This document shows, piece by piece, positions 49,238-58,300 of a stretch of DNA of 64,000 bases; within the stretch, counting starts at the first letter, position 1, and the number at the start of each line of letters is the position of its first letter. A program made the translations under genes and the position numbers. The notes beneath the pieces were generated by a model, which saw only the letters and a list, made by a program, of their open reading frames with translations, ran no database searches and was not told the origin of the DNA. The DNA comes from Salinicola halophyticus (GTDB lineage Bacteria > Pseudomonadota > Gammaproteobacteria > Pseudomonadales > Halomonadaceae), in NCBI RefSeq assembly GCF_003206695.1, contig NZ_PZJN01000003.1, positions 269,323 through 333,322 on the forward strand, given 5' to 3'.

Positions 49238-50125
49238 ATGATTCGCAAGGCTGTACTGCCCGTCGCCGGATTCGGCACCCGTTGTTTGCCCGCTTCCAAG
49301 GCGATCCCCAAGGAAATGATCACCATCGTCGACAAACCGGTGATTCAGTACGTGGTCACCGAGGCGGTGAAGGCCGGTATCAAGGAAATCGTCCTGGTCA
49401 CGCACTCGTCGAAAAGCGCTATCGAAAACCATTTCGACAAGCATTTCGAGCTCGAGACGCAGCTGGAAGCCAAGGGCAAGGATGAACTGCTCGAGGAACT
49501 TCGCAATATCATCCCCGATGACGTCAATATCATCAGCGTACGCCAGCCAGAGGCTCTCGGCCTCGGTCATGCCATTCTCTGCGCGCGTCCGGTCATCGGC
49601 AACGACCCGTTTGCGGTACTGCTGCCGGACGTCGTGATCGACGACAACGGCATGGCCAGCAACGATCTGATGGGCATGATCAAGGCCTTCGACGAGACCG
49701 GTAAGGCCCAGATCATGGTCGAGACCGTGCCCAAGGAGCTGACTTATAAGTATGGCATCGTCGCGCTCGAAGGTGACGAGCCAGCTGCTGGCGAAAGCGC
49801 ACCGTTGACCGGCATGGTCGAGAAACCCAAGGTCGAGGAAGCGCCGTCGACGCTGGCCGTGATCGGTCGTTACCTGCTGCCGGGCGAAATCTTCCCGATC
49901 CTGGCAGAAACGCCGCCGGGGGCGGGCAACGAGATTCAGCTCACCGATGCCATGGAAACCCTGCGCAAACAAAGCGGTGCCGCCGCCTACCGCATGCAGG
50001 GGCAAACCTACGACTGCGGTAGCCAACTGGGCTATCTCGAAGCCACATTGGCCCTGGGGCGGAAGCATCCGAAGCTGGGCGAAGGCTTCCGTCAGTTGAT
50101 TCAGCAATACGCGGCTGAGGAGTAG
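49238..50125 (+). CDS. galU: UTP-glucose-1-phosphate uridylyltransferase
   Basis: 295-residue cytosolic enzyme forming UDP-glucose for polysaccharide, glycolipid and osmolyte synthesis. N-terminal signature VLPVAGFGTRCLPASKAIPKEM (split across residues 6-27: AGFGTR and KAIPKEM) and the EKPKVEEAPS metal/substrate region are intact. A GGAAGGGAAGG purine tract serves as ribosome-binding site. A Ugd-like gene starts 4 bases after its stop, so the two are coupled. Confidence 0.97.
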   Translation: MIRKAVLPVAGFGTRCLPASKAIPKEMITIVDKPVIQYVVTEAVKAGIKEIVLVTHSSKSAIENHFDKHFELETQLEAKGKDELLEELRNIIPDDVNIISVRQPEALGLGHAILCARPVIGNDPFAVLLPDVVIDDNGMASNDLMGMIKAFDETGKAQIMVETVPKELTYKYGIVALEGDEPAAGESAPLTGMVEKPKVEEAPSTLAVIGRYLLPGEIFPILAETPPGAGNEIQLTDAMETLRKQSGAAAYRMQGQTYDCGSQLGYLEATLALGRKHPKLGEGFRQLIQQYAAEE

Positions 50126-50129
50126 ACCC

Positions 50130-51410
50130 ATGCGGGTGGTCGTACATGGTAGCGAACTGGCCGCGGCGACTGCCGCCGCCGCGTTGTGCTCGGTCGGGCA
50201 TCAGGTTACCTGGATGCCACATGCCGACTTTCCCTGGGAAAGCCTGGCCAATGCCGACTGGCTGATCAGTGAACCGGGCCTCAGGGACCAGATTCAGGCC
50301 GGCCAGGAGTCGGGACAGTTGGTGATCGTCGATGCCGTCCCCGACGATGCTGAAGCCGATGTTCACTGGCTGGCACTATCGCCGGATCAACGCGAGGCCG
50401 CCGAGAGCTACGTTGCGGCGGTGCCGGGGCGACAAAGCTCGCCGCTGATCATCGTCAACAACTCGACGTTTCCGGTGGGCCAGACAGAGAAGCTGGAAGC
50501 GTTGTTGGGACACTCCTCGCAGGTGGCCGTGGCGTTGCCGGATCGCATCGAGGAGGGCCGCGCCTGGGAAACCTTCACTCGTCCGGCACATTGGCTGCTG
50601 GGTAGCGAGGACGACTGGGGAACTCAGCAGATCCGTGAACTGCTGCGTGCCTTCAACCGACGTCATGAAGTGTTCCAGTTGATGCCGCGTCGTGCCGCCG
50701 AGCTGACCAAACTGGCCATCAACGGCATGCTGGCAACGCGTATCAGCTTCATGAACGAACTGGCTGGCCTCGCCGACTCACTCGCCGTCGATGTCGAGTA
50801 CGTGCGTCAGGGAATGGGCGCCGATACGCGTATCGGTTTCGAATATCTCTATCCCGGCTGCGGGTTCGGCGGCCCCAATTTCTCCCGGGACCTCGTGCGT
50901 CTGGCCGACGTGCAGCACTCGACGGGGCGCGAATCCCACTTGCTCGAACATGTGCTCGACATCAACGAGAGCAAGAAAGAGACGCTGTTTCGCAAGCTCT
51001 GGAATCATTTCGAGGGCGAACTGGAAGGTCGCACGGTGGCCATCTGGGGCGCTGCGTTCAAGCCGGGAACTGCCCGTATCGATCACGCGCCGGTGCTGAC
51101 GCTGCTGGAAGCGCTGTGGGCGCAGGGCGTCAAGGTCAAGGTACATGACCCGGCGGCCTTGCATGCACTGGCCGCGCACTATCTCGACCATCCGCAGCTC
51201 GAGCTATGTGAAGGAGACTTTTACAGTGCTTGTGAAGGGGCCGATGCTCTGATGCTGGTGACGGAGTGGAAATGCTACTGGAATCCGGACTGGAGACGTC
51301 TGCTCCAGGCGCTCAAGACACCGCTGATTCTGGACGGCCGCAACATCTACGATCCGGCCTACGTGGCGTCTCGAGGATTCGTCTATCGGGGTATCGGCCG
51401 CCGGGCCTGA
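50130..51410 (+). CDS. UDP-glucose dehydrogenase-like protein lacking catalytic Cys and Rossmann motif
   Basis: 426-residue protein alignable with UDP-glucose/nucleotide-sugar dehydrogenases along its length: NSTFPVGQT corresponds to the KSTVPVG strand, ELTKLAINGMLATRISFMNE to the central helix with K194 and N198, and IWGAAFKPGT to the C-terminal domain. Two defining features are missing. The N-terminal GxGxxG is GSELAA, and the catalytic cysteine block GG(S/Y)C(F/L)PKD reads GGPNFSRD, with N250 in place of the nucleophile. It is thus probably not an active UDP-GlcA-forming dehydrogenase. A nearby C244 exists but is in the wrong position. Coupled to galU by a 4-base gap; may bind UDP-glucose in another role (inference). 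Confidence 0.85.
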   Translation: MRVVVHGSELAAATAAAALCSVGHQVTWMPHADFPWESLANADWLISEPGLRDQIQAGQESGQLVIVDAVPDDAEADVHWLALSPDQREAAESYVAAVPGRQSSPLIIVNNSTFPVGQTEKLEALLGHSSQVAVALPDRIEEGRAWETFTRPAHWLLGSEDDWGTQQIRELLRAFNRRHEVFQLMPRRAAELTKLAINGMLATRISFMNELAGLADSLAVDVEYVRQGMGADTRIGFEYLYPGCGFGGPNFSRDLVRLADVQHSTGRESHLLEHVLDINESKKETLFRKLWNHFEGELEGRTVAIWGAAFKPGTARIDHAPVLTLLEALWAQGVKVKVHDPAALHALAAHYLDHPQLELCEGDFYSACEGADALMLVTEWKCYWNPDWRRLLQALKTPLILDGRNIYDPAYVASRGFVYRGIGRRA

Positions 51411-51456
51411 TTGCGGGCCTTGGCCCGGGTTCTAACCCCGGCGGTAACTTTGTAGC

Positions 51457-51488
51457 TCGAGCGCCGGTCACGCTAGACCGGCGCTCGA
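51457..51488. terminator. Long inverted repeat between convergent genes
   Basis: Perfect 13-bp stem TCGAGCGCCGGTC (51457-51469) / GACCGGCGCTCGA (51476-51488), 6-base loop. It includes the last codons of the SOD-like gene. No T-tract, so its role as a terminator is uncertain. Confidence 0.5.
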
Positions 51489-52078
51489 CCCGCCACCTCG
51501 CTGTTGAGTTGCGCATATTCCCAGTTCAGGTGGGGCCACAGCGCATCGAAATACTCGCCACGGTCGTGTCGATGATCGATTCGATAGGCCTCGTCGGCCA
51601 GGGCAATGCCCAGCAGCGGGGTCACATCATCCGGTAACTCGGCAGGCGACGACGTTGCCAGACGCAGACTGCTCCGGGAATCGAGCACCAGCCAGCACCA
51701 TCCGGCGGTGGTTTCCTGGATCCGTGCGCGCCATTGGCACTGCAGTCCGCCGATCCCACCGAAGGCCGCCTCGATTCGTCGGGCGAGCCTTTCCGGCATC
51801 TCCACGCTTCGCGCGCTCAGTCCATGCCAGAAGAACACCAGGTTCCAGGCTTCCTGCGCCGAGTCACGCACGTCAGCTTCCTCGGCTTTTGCCAGCGCAG
51901 CCAGTGAGCGCCCGTCGTCGGAAGCCAGTTGCGCATTGAGCTCGTCGATGTGACGTCGATGATGATGGCTGTAAAGCAGGTCGATCTGCGCCCGGGATAC
52001 CTCGGGTTCCAGCGAATGTCGCTCGAAGGGAAGCGCGGGCAATTCGAACCGGGAAGCGAAATGGGGCATCGTATTCAT
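51473..52078 (-). CDS. Fe/Mn superoxide dismutase-like protein lacking all four metal ligands
   Basis: 201-residue protein with the complete Fe/Mn-SOD layout: FELPALPFERHSLEP start, WNxxFFW segment, GWCWLVLD, TPLL and a C-terminal YFDALWPHLNWEY. Aligned with E. coli SodB, each metal ligand is replaced: H26 to L35, H73 to L80 (WNL instead of WNH), D156 to A159 and H160 to E163. The frame is intact and well conserved elsewhere, so this looks like a retained non-enzymatic SOD fold rather than a decayed gene. ATG 52078 is the first start; ATG 52069 is also possible and neither has a clear ribosome-binding site. Convergent with the Ugd-like gene. Confidence 0.85.
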   Translation of the reverse strand: MNTMPHFASRFELPALPFERHSLEPEVSRAQIDLLYSHHHRRHIDELNAQLASDDGRSLAALAKAEEADVRDSAQEAWNLVFFWHGLSARSVEMPERLARRIEAAFGGIGGLQCQWRARIQETTAGWCWLVLDSRSSLRLATSSPAELPDDVTPLLGIALADEAYRIDHRHDRGEYFDALWPHLNWEYAQLNSEVAGRAPV

Positions 52079-52428
52079 CGACAGTGGGAGAGGAACGGAG
52101 TAGCGGAAAAAGAGTCCGACAGAGATCGGCCGACGGCGGGCATGCTACCGCGAACCGGGATCGGATCGCCAATGCGATACGCATTGGGGCCGCGGCCGTT
52201 ATCATGCGAACCGTACGCTGCCAAGCCTAGGCTTTGCGATGGCTTTCACGTAACGTAATTGCGTCAGCGGTTTACGCCCGGCTTGCGGCATTAAGCCTTC
52301 ATTCCGCAGGTCTCGCTCGACAGGAACCTTTTTGGCATATTTTCATCAGTTCGAGCTTCCAGGCGTCGAAGATCATCTCGATCGCAGAATCGGCGTCCGC
52401 AACATTATCGGAAAGGTATAAGACGGCC
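52079..52428. other. Divergent intergenic region, SOD-like / coiled-coil gene
   Basis: 350 bases, including an in-frame upstream extension of the coiled-coil gene that I consider non-coding. A perfect dyad CCAATGCG-ATA-CGCATTGG at 52169-52187 is the only clear structured element; no consensus promoter recognised. Confidence 0.45.
52169..52187. promoter_or_regulatory. Perfect 8-bp dyad, operator candidate
   Basis: CCAATGCG (52169-52176) and CGCATTGG (52180-52187) around ATA, 91 bases upstream of the SOD-like start in the divergent region. Symmetry suits a dimeric repressor; identity of the regulator is unknown. Confidence 0.45.
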
Positions 52429-53454
52429 ATGCCATCACGATCCGACGAGCATCGCGCTTCTCCGAGCATCGTCCCCGACCGCAACGACATGACGGTGCCC
52501 AGGGCCGGAACACATCACTATCGAGGGGCCGGCGGCCGTCGTGCCCCCAGGGTATGGCCGCTGTGGATCCTGCTTCTGTTGCTGATTGCCGGGGCCTGCG
52601 CAGGCGGCTGGCAACTCTGGCAGACAGTGCAGGCGCAGAATGCGCAGATCGACCGGCTCAACCAGCGGCTGGATTCCACCGGCTCGACGCTGGACGCCTC
52701 CGGTGAAAGCTTGCGCGCCGAATTCGACCGCCTCCGCGATCAGCTCGATGGCACTCAGGCCGCCGTGGGCAGTCTGGAAACCCGAGTCGCCGATTTCCGG
52801 CAGGGCGACGAAAAGGCCGAGCAATTCGAATCGCTGCAGAAGACCGACCAGAACCTCAGGGGGCTGATCGAGGCGTTACAGTCCTCGTTCACCGCGCTGG
52901 AGAGCACTGGCAAGGATGAGCGGGGCGCTATGGCAGCACGGCTCGCCACGCTCGAGGAAGGCCAGCAACAGCGGGATGATCGACTCGCTTCGCTCGGTGA
53001 CGCCGTCGATCGGCAGCAGCAGGCCAATCAAGAGCAAGCCGACCAATTCAGCGCGTCGATCGATCAACTTCGCCAAGATCAGCAGACGCTTTCGCAGCAG
53101 CTCGGGACGGCGGATGATTCGGATGTCCAGGCGGCCATCGACGATGTGCAATCGACGGTGTCGAAGCTCGAAACACGAGTCGGTACCCTGGCCCAGCAGG
53201 AGTCTCCGTCTGCGGACGACGTCGACCAGCTCAAAGGAGCGGTTACGGAACTTCGCCAGGGCCAGACCGCGCTCAGCGCGAGTCTCGAATCCTTGCAGTC
53301 GCGTATCAGCGATATGCCCACCGGCGCCAGCGCGTCCCAGATTCGCGACCTCAGGGAACGGCTGGGGTCACTCGAGGCCAGCCGCGCTCAGCTGACGCGT
53401 CGCGTGACGTCGCTGATCACCAACGTTTCCAACCTACAGCGCGGCGGAGGTTGA
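52429..53454 (+). CDS. Single-pass membrane protein with long coiled coil, TAM-associated
   Basis: 341 residues by the ATG 52429 start: a basic, proline-rich cytosolic N-terminus, one membrane helix (about 43-63, VWPLWILLLLLIAGACAGG) and an almost uninterrupted Gln/Asp/Ser/Leu-rich coiled coil to the C-terminus (about 65-335), predicted periplasmic. The open frame extends 65 codons further upstream but this part has no coding character. I do not recognise a named family. tamA begins 4 bases after its stop, so it is probably translated with tamAB, suggesting a periplasmic partner for TAM or a cell-envelope spacer (inference). Confidence 0.75.
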   Translation: MPSRSDEHRASPSIVPDRNDMTVPRAGTHHYRGAGGRRAPRVWPLWILLLLLIAGACAGGWQLWQTVQAQNAQIDRLNQRLDSTGSTLDASGESLRAEFDRLRDQLDGTQAAVGSLETRVADFRQGDEKAEQFESLQKTDQNLRGLIEALQSSFTALESTGKDERGAMAARLATLEEGQQQRDDRLASLGDAVDRQQQANQEQADQFSASIDQLRQDQQTLSQQLGTADDSDVQAAIDDVQSTVSKLETRVGTLAQQESPSADDVDQLKGAVTELRQGQTALSASLESLQSRISDMPTGASASQIRDLRERLGSLEASRAQLTRRVTSLITNVSNLQRGGG

Positions 53455-53458
53455 GCCG

Positions 53459-55300
53459 ATGTCTCAAGCTAGAGTCCTACGGATGGGACTGCTGTGCCTT
53501 GTGCTACCCGCGGCAGGGCATGCCTGGGCGCTCGATGTCACCGTCAAGGGATTGAGTGGCCCACCGGCGAAGAACGTCGTGGACATACTCTCGGAGCTGG
53601 AAGCCGACAGCCAGGCCACCCGCGAACGTCTCGACGGCGTGGTGCGTGACCGTGCCGAGAAGGCACTGCAGGCGTTCGGTTACTACAACGCCAGTCTCGC
53701 CACCCGTTACCCCGACGAGGATAACAAACGCGTCGTCATCGATATCAAACCCGGCGAGCGTACGCAGATCACCCAGGTCGATCTTTCGCTCGAGGGCGAT
53801 GCCAAGCAGGATAAGGCGTTCGAGCAGGTCATGGCGAGCAGTCCGCTCAAGGTCGGCGACCCGTTGCTGCACTCGCGCTACGACGGTTACAAGGGGAAGA
53901 TTTCCACGCTGGCACTGGAACGAGGCTACTTCAATTCGCGCTTTCGCCAGCAGCGTATCGAAGTTCGGCCGTGGGAGAACAGCGCCCGCATCTTTCTCGA
54001 CTTCGATAGCGGGACACGCTATCGCTTCGGCAACGTTCACTTCAAGGGCAGCCAGATCGAGCAGCGCCGGCTCAGAAACATGATCCCGTTCGAACCGGGC
54101 GATCCCTACATTGCCGGGGATCTGGCAACGCTCAATCAGAACCTGGGACAAACCAACTGGTTTGCCGGGGTCGCGGTGCGCCCTCGCGTCAATGAAGACG
54201 CTTCCCCGACGCCGCCCAGCCGATGGTGGAGCGCCGCAACCGGGCGTGACACGACGGCCGATAGCACCGAAGTCATGGGTGGCCCCGGCCTGAGCGCCGC
54301 CCGTGAACTGACTGACAGCCAGCCGACGATCGTGCCGGTCGATGTCGAACTGACGCCGGCGGATCGCCATCAGTTCGAGGTCGGGGTGGGGTACGCTACC
54401 GACGTCGGTCCGCGAACGCAGTTCACCTGGACCATGCCCTGGCTCAATCGTTACGGCCACAGTCTGACCAACTCGCTGTTTCTTTCGGCGCCGGAGCAGC
54501 GCGTCTCCGGGGAATATACGATTCCGCTCGCCAACCCGTTGCGGGACAGTTACCGCGTTCGCTACGGGCTCAAGAACATCGACAACGAAGACACCAAGAG
54601 CTTCGAGAGCTCGGTGCAGCTTGCACGCCACTGGGAGTTTTCCAATGGCTGGATCCAGGATCTCTACTGGCAGACCACCTACGAAGACTTTACCCAGGCC
54701 GATCAGGACGACGCCGTGCTGCTGCTCTATCCCGGCATCAGCTGGTCGCGCACCCGCAAGCGCAACGAGACCTTCCCGAGCTGGGGCGACAAGCAGCAGC
54801 TGACGCTGGAGTGGTCGGACCCATCCTGGGGTTCGGACGCTCGCTTCGTGCGAACCACCTTCGATTCCCAGTGGGTGCGCATGCTGGGTAGCGAAAACCG
54901 TTTCGTCGGTCGGATCGGCGGCGGCGCCATGGCCACCAACACTTTCGACAAGGTGCCACCGTCGCTGCGTTTCTTCGCCGGGGGCGATCAGAGTATCCGC
55001 GGCTACTCCTATGAAAGTCTGTCCCCGGAAAACGACGATGGCGAACTGCTGGGCGGCCAACACATGCTGACCAGCAGCGTCGAATACCAGCGTCATCTGA
55101 CCGGCAACTTCTGGAGCGCCACGTTCGTCGATACGGGCAACGCCTTCGACGAATGGTGGCCAGATGAGCTCAAGACCGGCGCCGGTGTTGGCGTGCGCTG
55201 GATTTCACCCGTTGGGCCGATTCGTTTCGATATCGCCCACCCGTTTGACGACGAGGAGGATTCTTGGCGTCTCCATTTCTCCATCGGACCGGAGTTCTGA
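53459..55300 (+). CDS. tamA: Translocation and assembly module outer-membrane protein TamA
   Basis: 613-residue Omp85 family protein. Signal peptide (cleavage near GHAWA, residue about 25), three POTRA domains (about 26-265) and a C-terminal 16-strand barrel with the conserved loop-6 motif RFFAGGDQSIRGYSYESL and terminal SIGPEF. With TamB it assists outer-membrane protein or lipid transport. GGCGGAGG lies 8 bases before ATG 53459. Its 3' end overlaps tamB by 37 bases. Confidence 0.95.
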   Translation: MSQARVLRMGLLCLVLPAAGHAWALDVTVKGLSGPPAKNVVDILSELEADSQATRERLDGVVRDRAEKALQAFGYYNASLATRYPDEDNKRVVIDIKPGERTQITQVDLSLEGDAKQDKAFEQVMASSPLKVGDPLLHSRYDGYKGKISTLALERGYFNSRFRQQRIEVRPWENSARIFLDFDSGTRYRFGNVHFKGSQIEQRRLRNMIPFEPGDPYIAGDLATLNQNLGQTNWFAGVAVRPRVNEDASPTPPSRWWSAATGRDTTADSTEVMGGPGLSAARELTDSQPTIVPVDVELTPADRHQFEVGVGYATDVGPRTQFTWTMPWLNRYGHSLTNSLFLSAPEQRVSGEYTIPLANPLRDSYRVRYGLKNIDNEDTKSFESSVQLARHWEFSNGWIQDLYWQTTYEDFTQADQDDAVLLLYPGISWSRTRKRNETFPSWGDKQQLTLEWSDPSWGSDARFVRTTFDSQWVRMLGSENRFVGRIGGGAMATNTFDKVPPSLRFFAGGDQSIRGYSYESLSPENDDGELLGGQHMLTSSVEYQRHLTGNFWSATFVDTGNAFDEWWPDELKTGAGVGVRWISPVGPIRFDIAHPFDDEEDSWRLHFSIGPEF

Positions 55301-58300
55301 TTCGGCTGCTGCTGTTCCTGATCCTGTGGCTACTGGGCCTGGTGCTGACGCTCATCGGGTTGGGCCTGTCTCCCTGGGGCAGCCACTGGCTGTTCGATCA
55401 GGCGCAGTCGCGCGGCTGGGTCGAGGCGCAGCGTTTCGCGGGCGCCCCGCTCGACGAGCTGACCATCGACGGGTTGCACCTGTCGGCCGGCACGCTGGAT
55501 GTGGCCGTGGATCACTTTCACCTCGCCTGGGCCGATGACTGCCTGCTCAAGGGACGCGTGTGTCTCGACGATCTGAGCGTGGTCGGTGCGCGTATTCGGA
55601 TGAGCGAGAGTGATCAGCAACCGACGCCGCCTCCCGAAACGGACGGCGACAGCGGCATGCCCTCGATCTCGGTACCGCTACCGGTCGAGATTCGCGAGGT
55701 GCGGCTGGATGACGTCAGCGTTCAACTGGCCGACGGCACCGACATTCATTGGCAGCATTTCCAGACCGGCGCCGAAATGGCCGGCAATCACCTGAAGCTA
55801 CTGCCGACGACGCTGAATCAGGCGCGCATTCGATTGCCGCAAAGCCCGGACCAGGCGCTGGCTATGCCCGATCTTGGCCCCGGCGTCGTGAGTCCGGACG
55901 CCATGCAGGCGGCGCTGGCCGTTCAGGCTGCCGACGAAAACGCGACTGGCGAACGCGCCGCGTCTCCGGCGACGCCGGCTACTGTTGGCTCTGAAGCCTC
56001 TGGAGGCGCATCGTCGACAGCCGGTGGCGACGCTGACTCCGACGATCGGGTGGCGGCCGTACTGGCGCCATTGACGCTGGCCGCGGCGGCCAACGTGGCG
56101 GATGGGGATACCTCGCAGCGCGACGCTCGCGTCGAACGGATCGAGCGGACGCTGCACGATCTTCGCCAGCAGCTACCCGACATTCAGCTGCCGCTGGAAG
56201 TCGAGGCACCCAGCCTGACGATCAGCGATGTCAGACTCGACGGGCCGAGCCCACAGCAACTGAACCGGCTGGAGCTGGCGTTCTCCGCCGTCGACCGCAA
56301 AATCGAGATACAGAGACTGATGGTGGATGCCCCTGACGGCCACGCCGAGCTCACGGCGAGCGCCGAACTGCAGGGTGATATCCCGCTCTCGCTATCGCTG
56401 AATGGGCGCGTGACGCGGGCGCCGATCGACGGGCAGACGGTTGCACTCGACGCTTCCGGCACGCTCGCCGATCTCGACGTCAAACTATGCACCGACGGCG
56501 AAGCCAGAGCCGCGATCGATGCTCGAGTGCAGGCCTTCGAACCAGGTCTGCCGTTTTCGCTACACGTCGAAACGGGCCAGCTGCGCTGGCCGTTGGCGAC
56601 GAGCCCGTTCGCGTCTCTACCCGACTCGGGCGAAGGGCTCGACGTTGCCGCGACTATCGACCCAACGGCTATCGAGGCCGCGCGGGCGGTGCGTGGCGTT
56701 GCCGCCGCCGATTCCGCACCGCCGCAATACCAGCTCGACCACCTGACCCTGGATGTCGATGGCACTCTCGAGAACTATCGCGCCGCGGTGGATCTTGCCG
56801 GGCAGGGACAGGGACTGCCGCCCGTCGCGCTGACGGTGGCCGGAGAGGGGGATCTGAGTCATTTCCAGTGGCAGCCGATGCACGTCACCAGTCAGGGCGG
56901 CGAACTTGATAGCCAGGGCACGGTACGCTGGACGCCGGTGCTCTCGGCGAGCGTGAACCTCGATTTCAAAAAACTACCGCTGGGCGCTTTCACCCAGGCC
57001 GTGACCGGAGAGCTGAACGGTCAGACGCGCGCGGCATTCGCCATGCGCGACGATGGCGGCTGGCAGCTGTCGGTCCCTCAGTTGGCGATCGATGGCAAGC
57101 TCCAGCAGCGAGCGCTCAAGCTGAATGCGCAGATCGATGGCAACAGCGAGATGCAGTGGGATATCCGCGAGCTGGATTTCCGTCAGGGTAACAATCGGGT
57201 CACCGCCAGCGGGCGCGTCGACCAGAATCTCGATATCGACGGCCGTATCGACGCCCCCGCGCTGGGCACGATTCTGCCAGCACTCTCTGGCGCCCTGCGA
57301 GGCCAGTTCGAGGGGCGTGGCACCCTGGAACGCCCGCAGATCGCCATCGATCTGCAGGGCAGCGGCGTCGGCTATGCGGAGAACCGCCTCGATCGATTGA
57401 CGTTGAAAGCCAATTCCACCGGGACGCAGGATCCGCAGTTCGACGTCGATTTCACTGCCGCTGGCATTCAGGCCGGCGGTCAACAGATCAGCGCCATCGA
57501 TCTGGGCCTGCAGGGCCGGCTGTCCAGCCATCAGCTCTCTCTCGACGTGAGCGGCGGTGAAGGTCTGCCGCTATCGCAGGCCTCCATTCGCCTGCAGGGG
57601 GGCCTCGACAGCACATTCCAGCATTATAAAGGCGCATTCTCGCGGCTCTCGGCCTCGACCGACTACGGCGATATCGCGTTGCGCGATTCGCTGGGCTTCA
57701 ATGCCGACCTGACCCATTCCAGCGCCATGATTACGCCGTTCTGTCTCGATCGGCAGCAAGGCGGGGCGCTATGCCTGACCGAACGCATGACCGCTTCCGC
57801 GGACCAGGGCCGAGCGGCGCTGTCGATCGATGACATTCCGATGGCACTGCTCGACGACTTCATGCCCGATGGTTGGCAGATCGACGGCCAGACAGGCGGC
57901 AAGCTGATTGCCAGCTGGTCACGTGGCGGTCAGGCCTGGGCCGCCAAAGCCGATATCGACAGCAACGTCGCGGTCAGCGGCGTCGATGCGCGCGGTGCGC
58001 CGTGGCAAGTGCCGGCGGCAACGATGTCGCTATCGCTGGATGCCAATCAGCAGCGGGCCCGGACCCAGCTCGATCTGCAACTGGAAGACGCGGGGCGAAT
58101 TCAGCTCCAGGCCCAAGTCGACGACCCGGCCGGCGACGGCGCGCTGCAAGGGCGGCTGCAGATGAGCGATCTCCGCTTCAGCCCCTATCGGCCACTAGTG
58201 GCAGGCATCGATCAACTGGAAGGGGCCATCAACGGCGATGTCTCGCTCGGCGGCACGCTGGCCATGCCGGCGCTGAATGGCGATGTCGTCATCGATGGCG

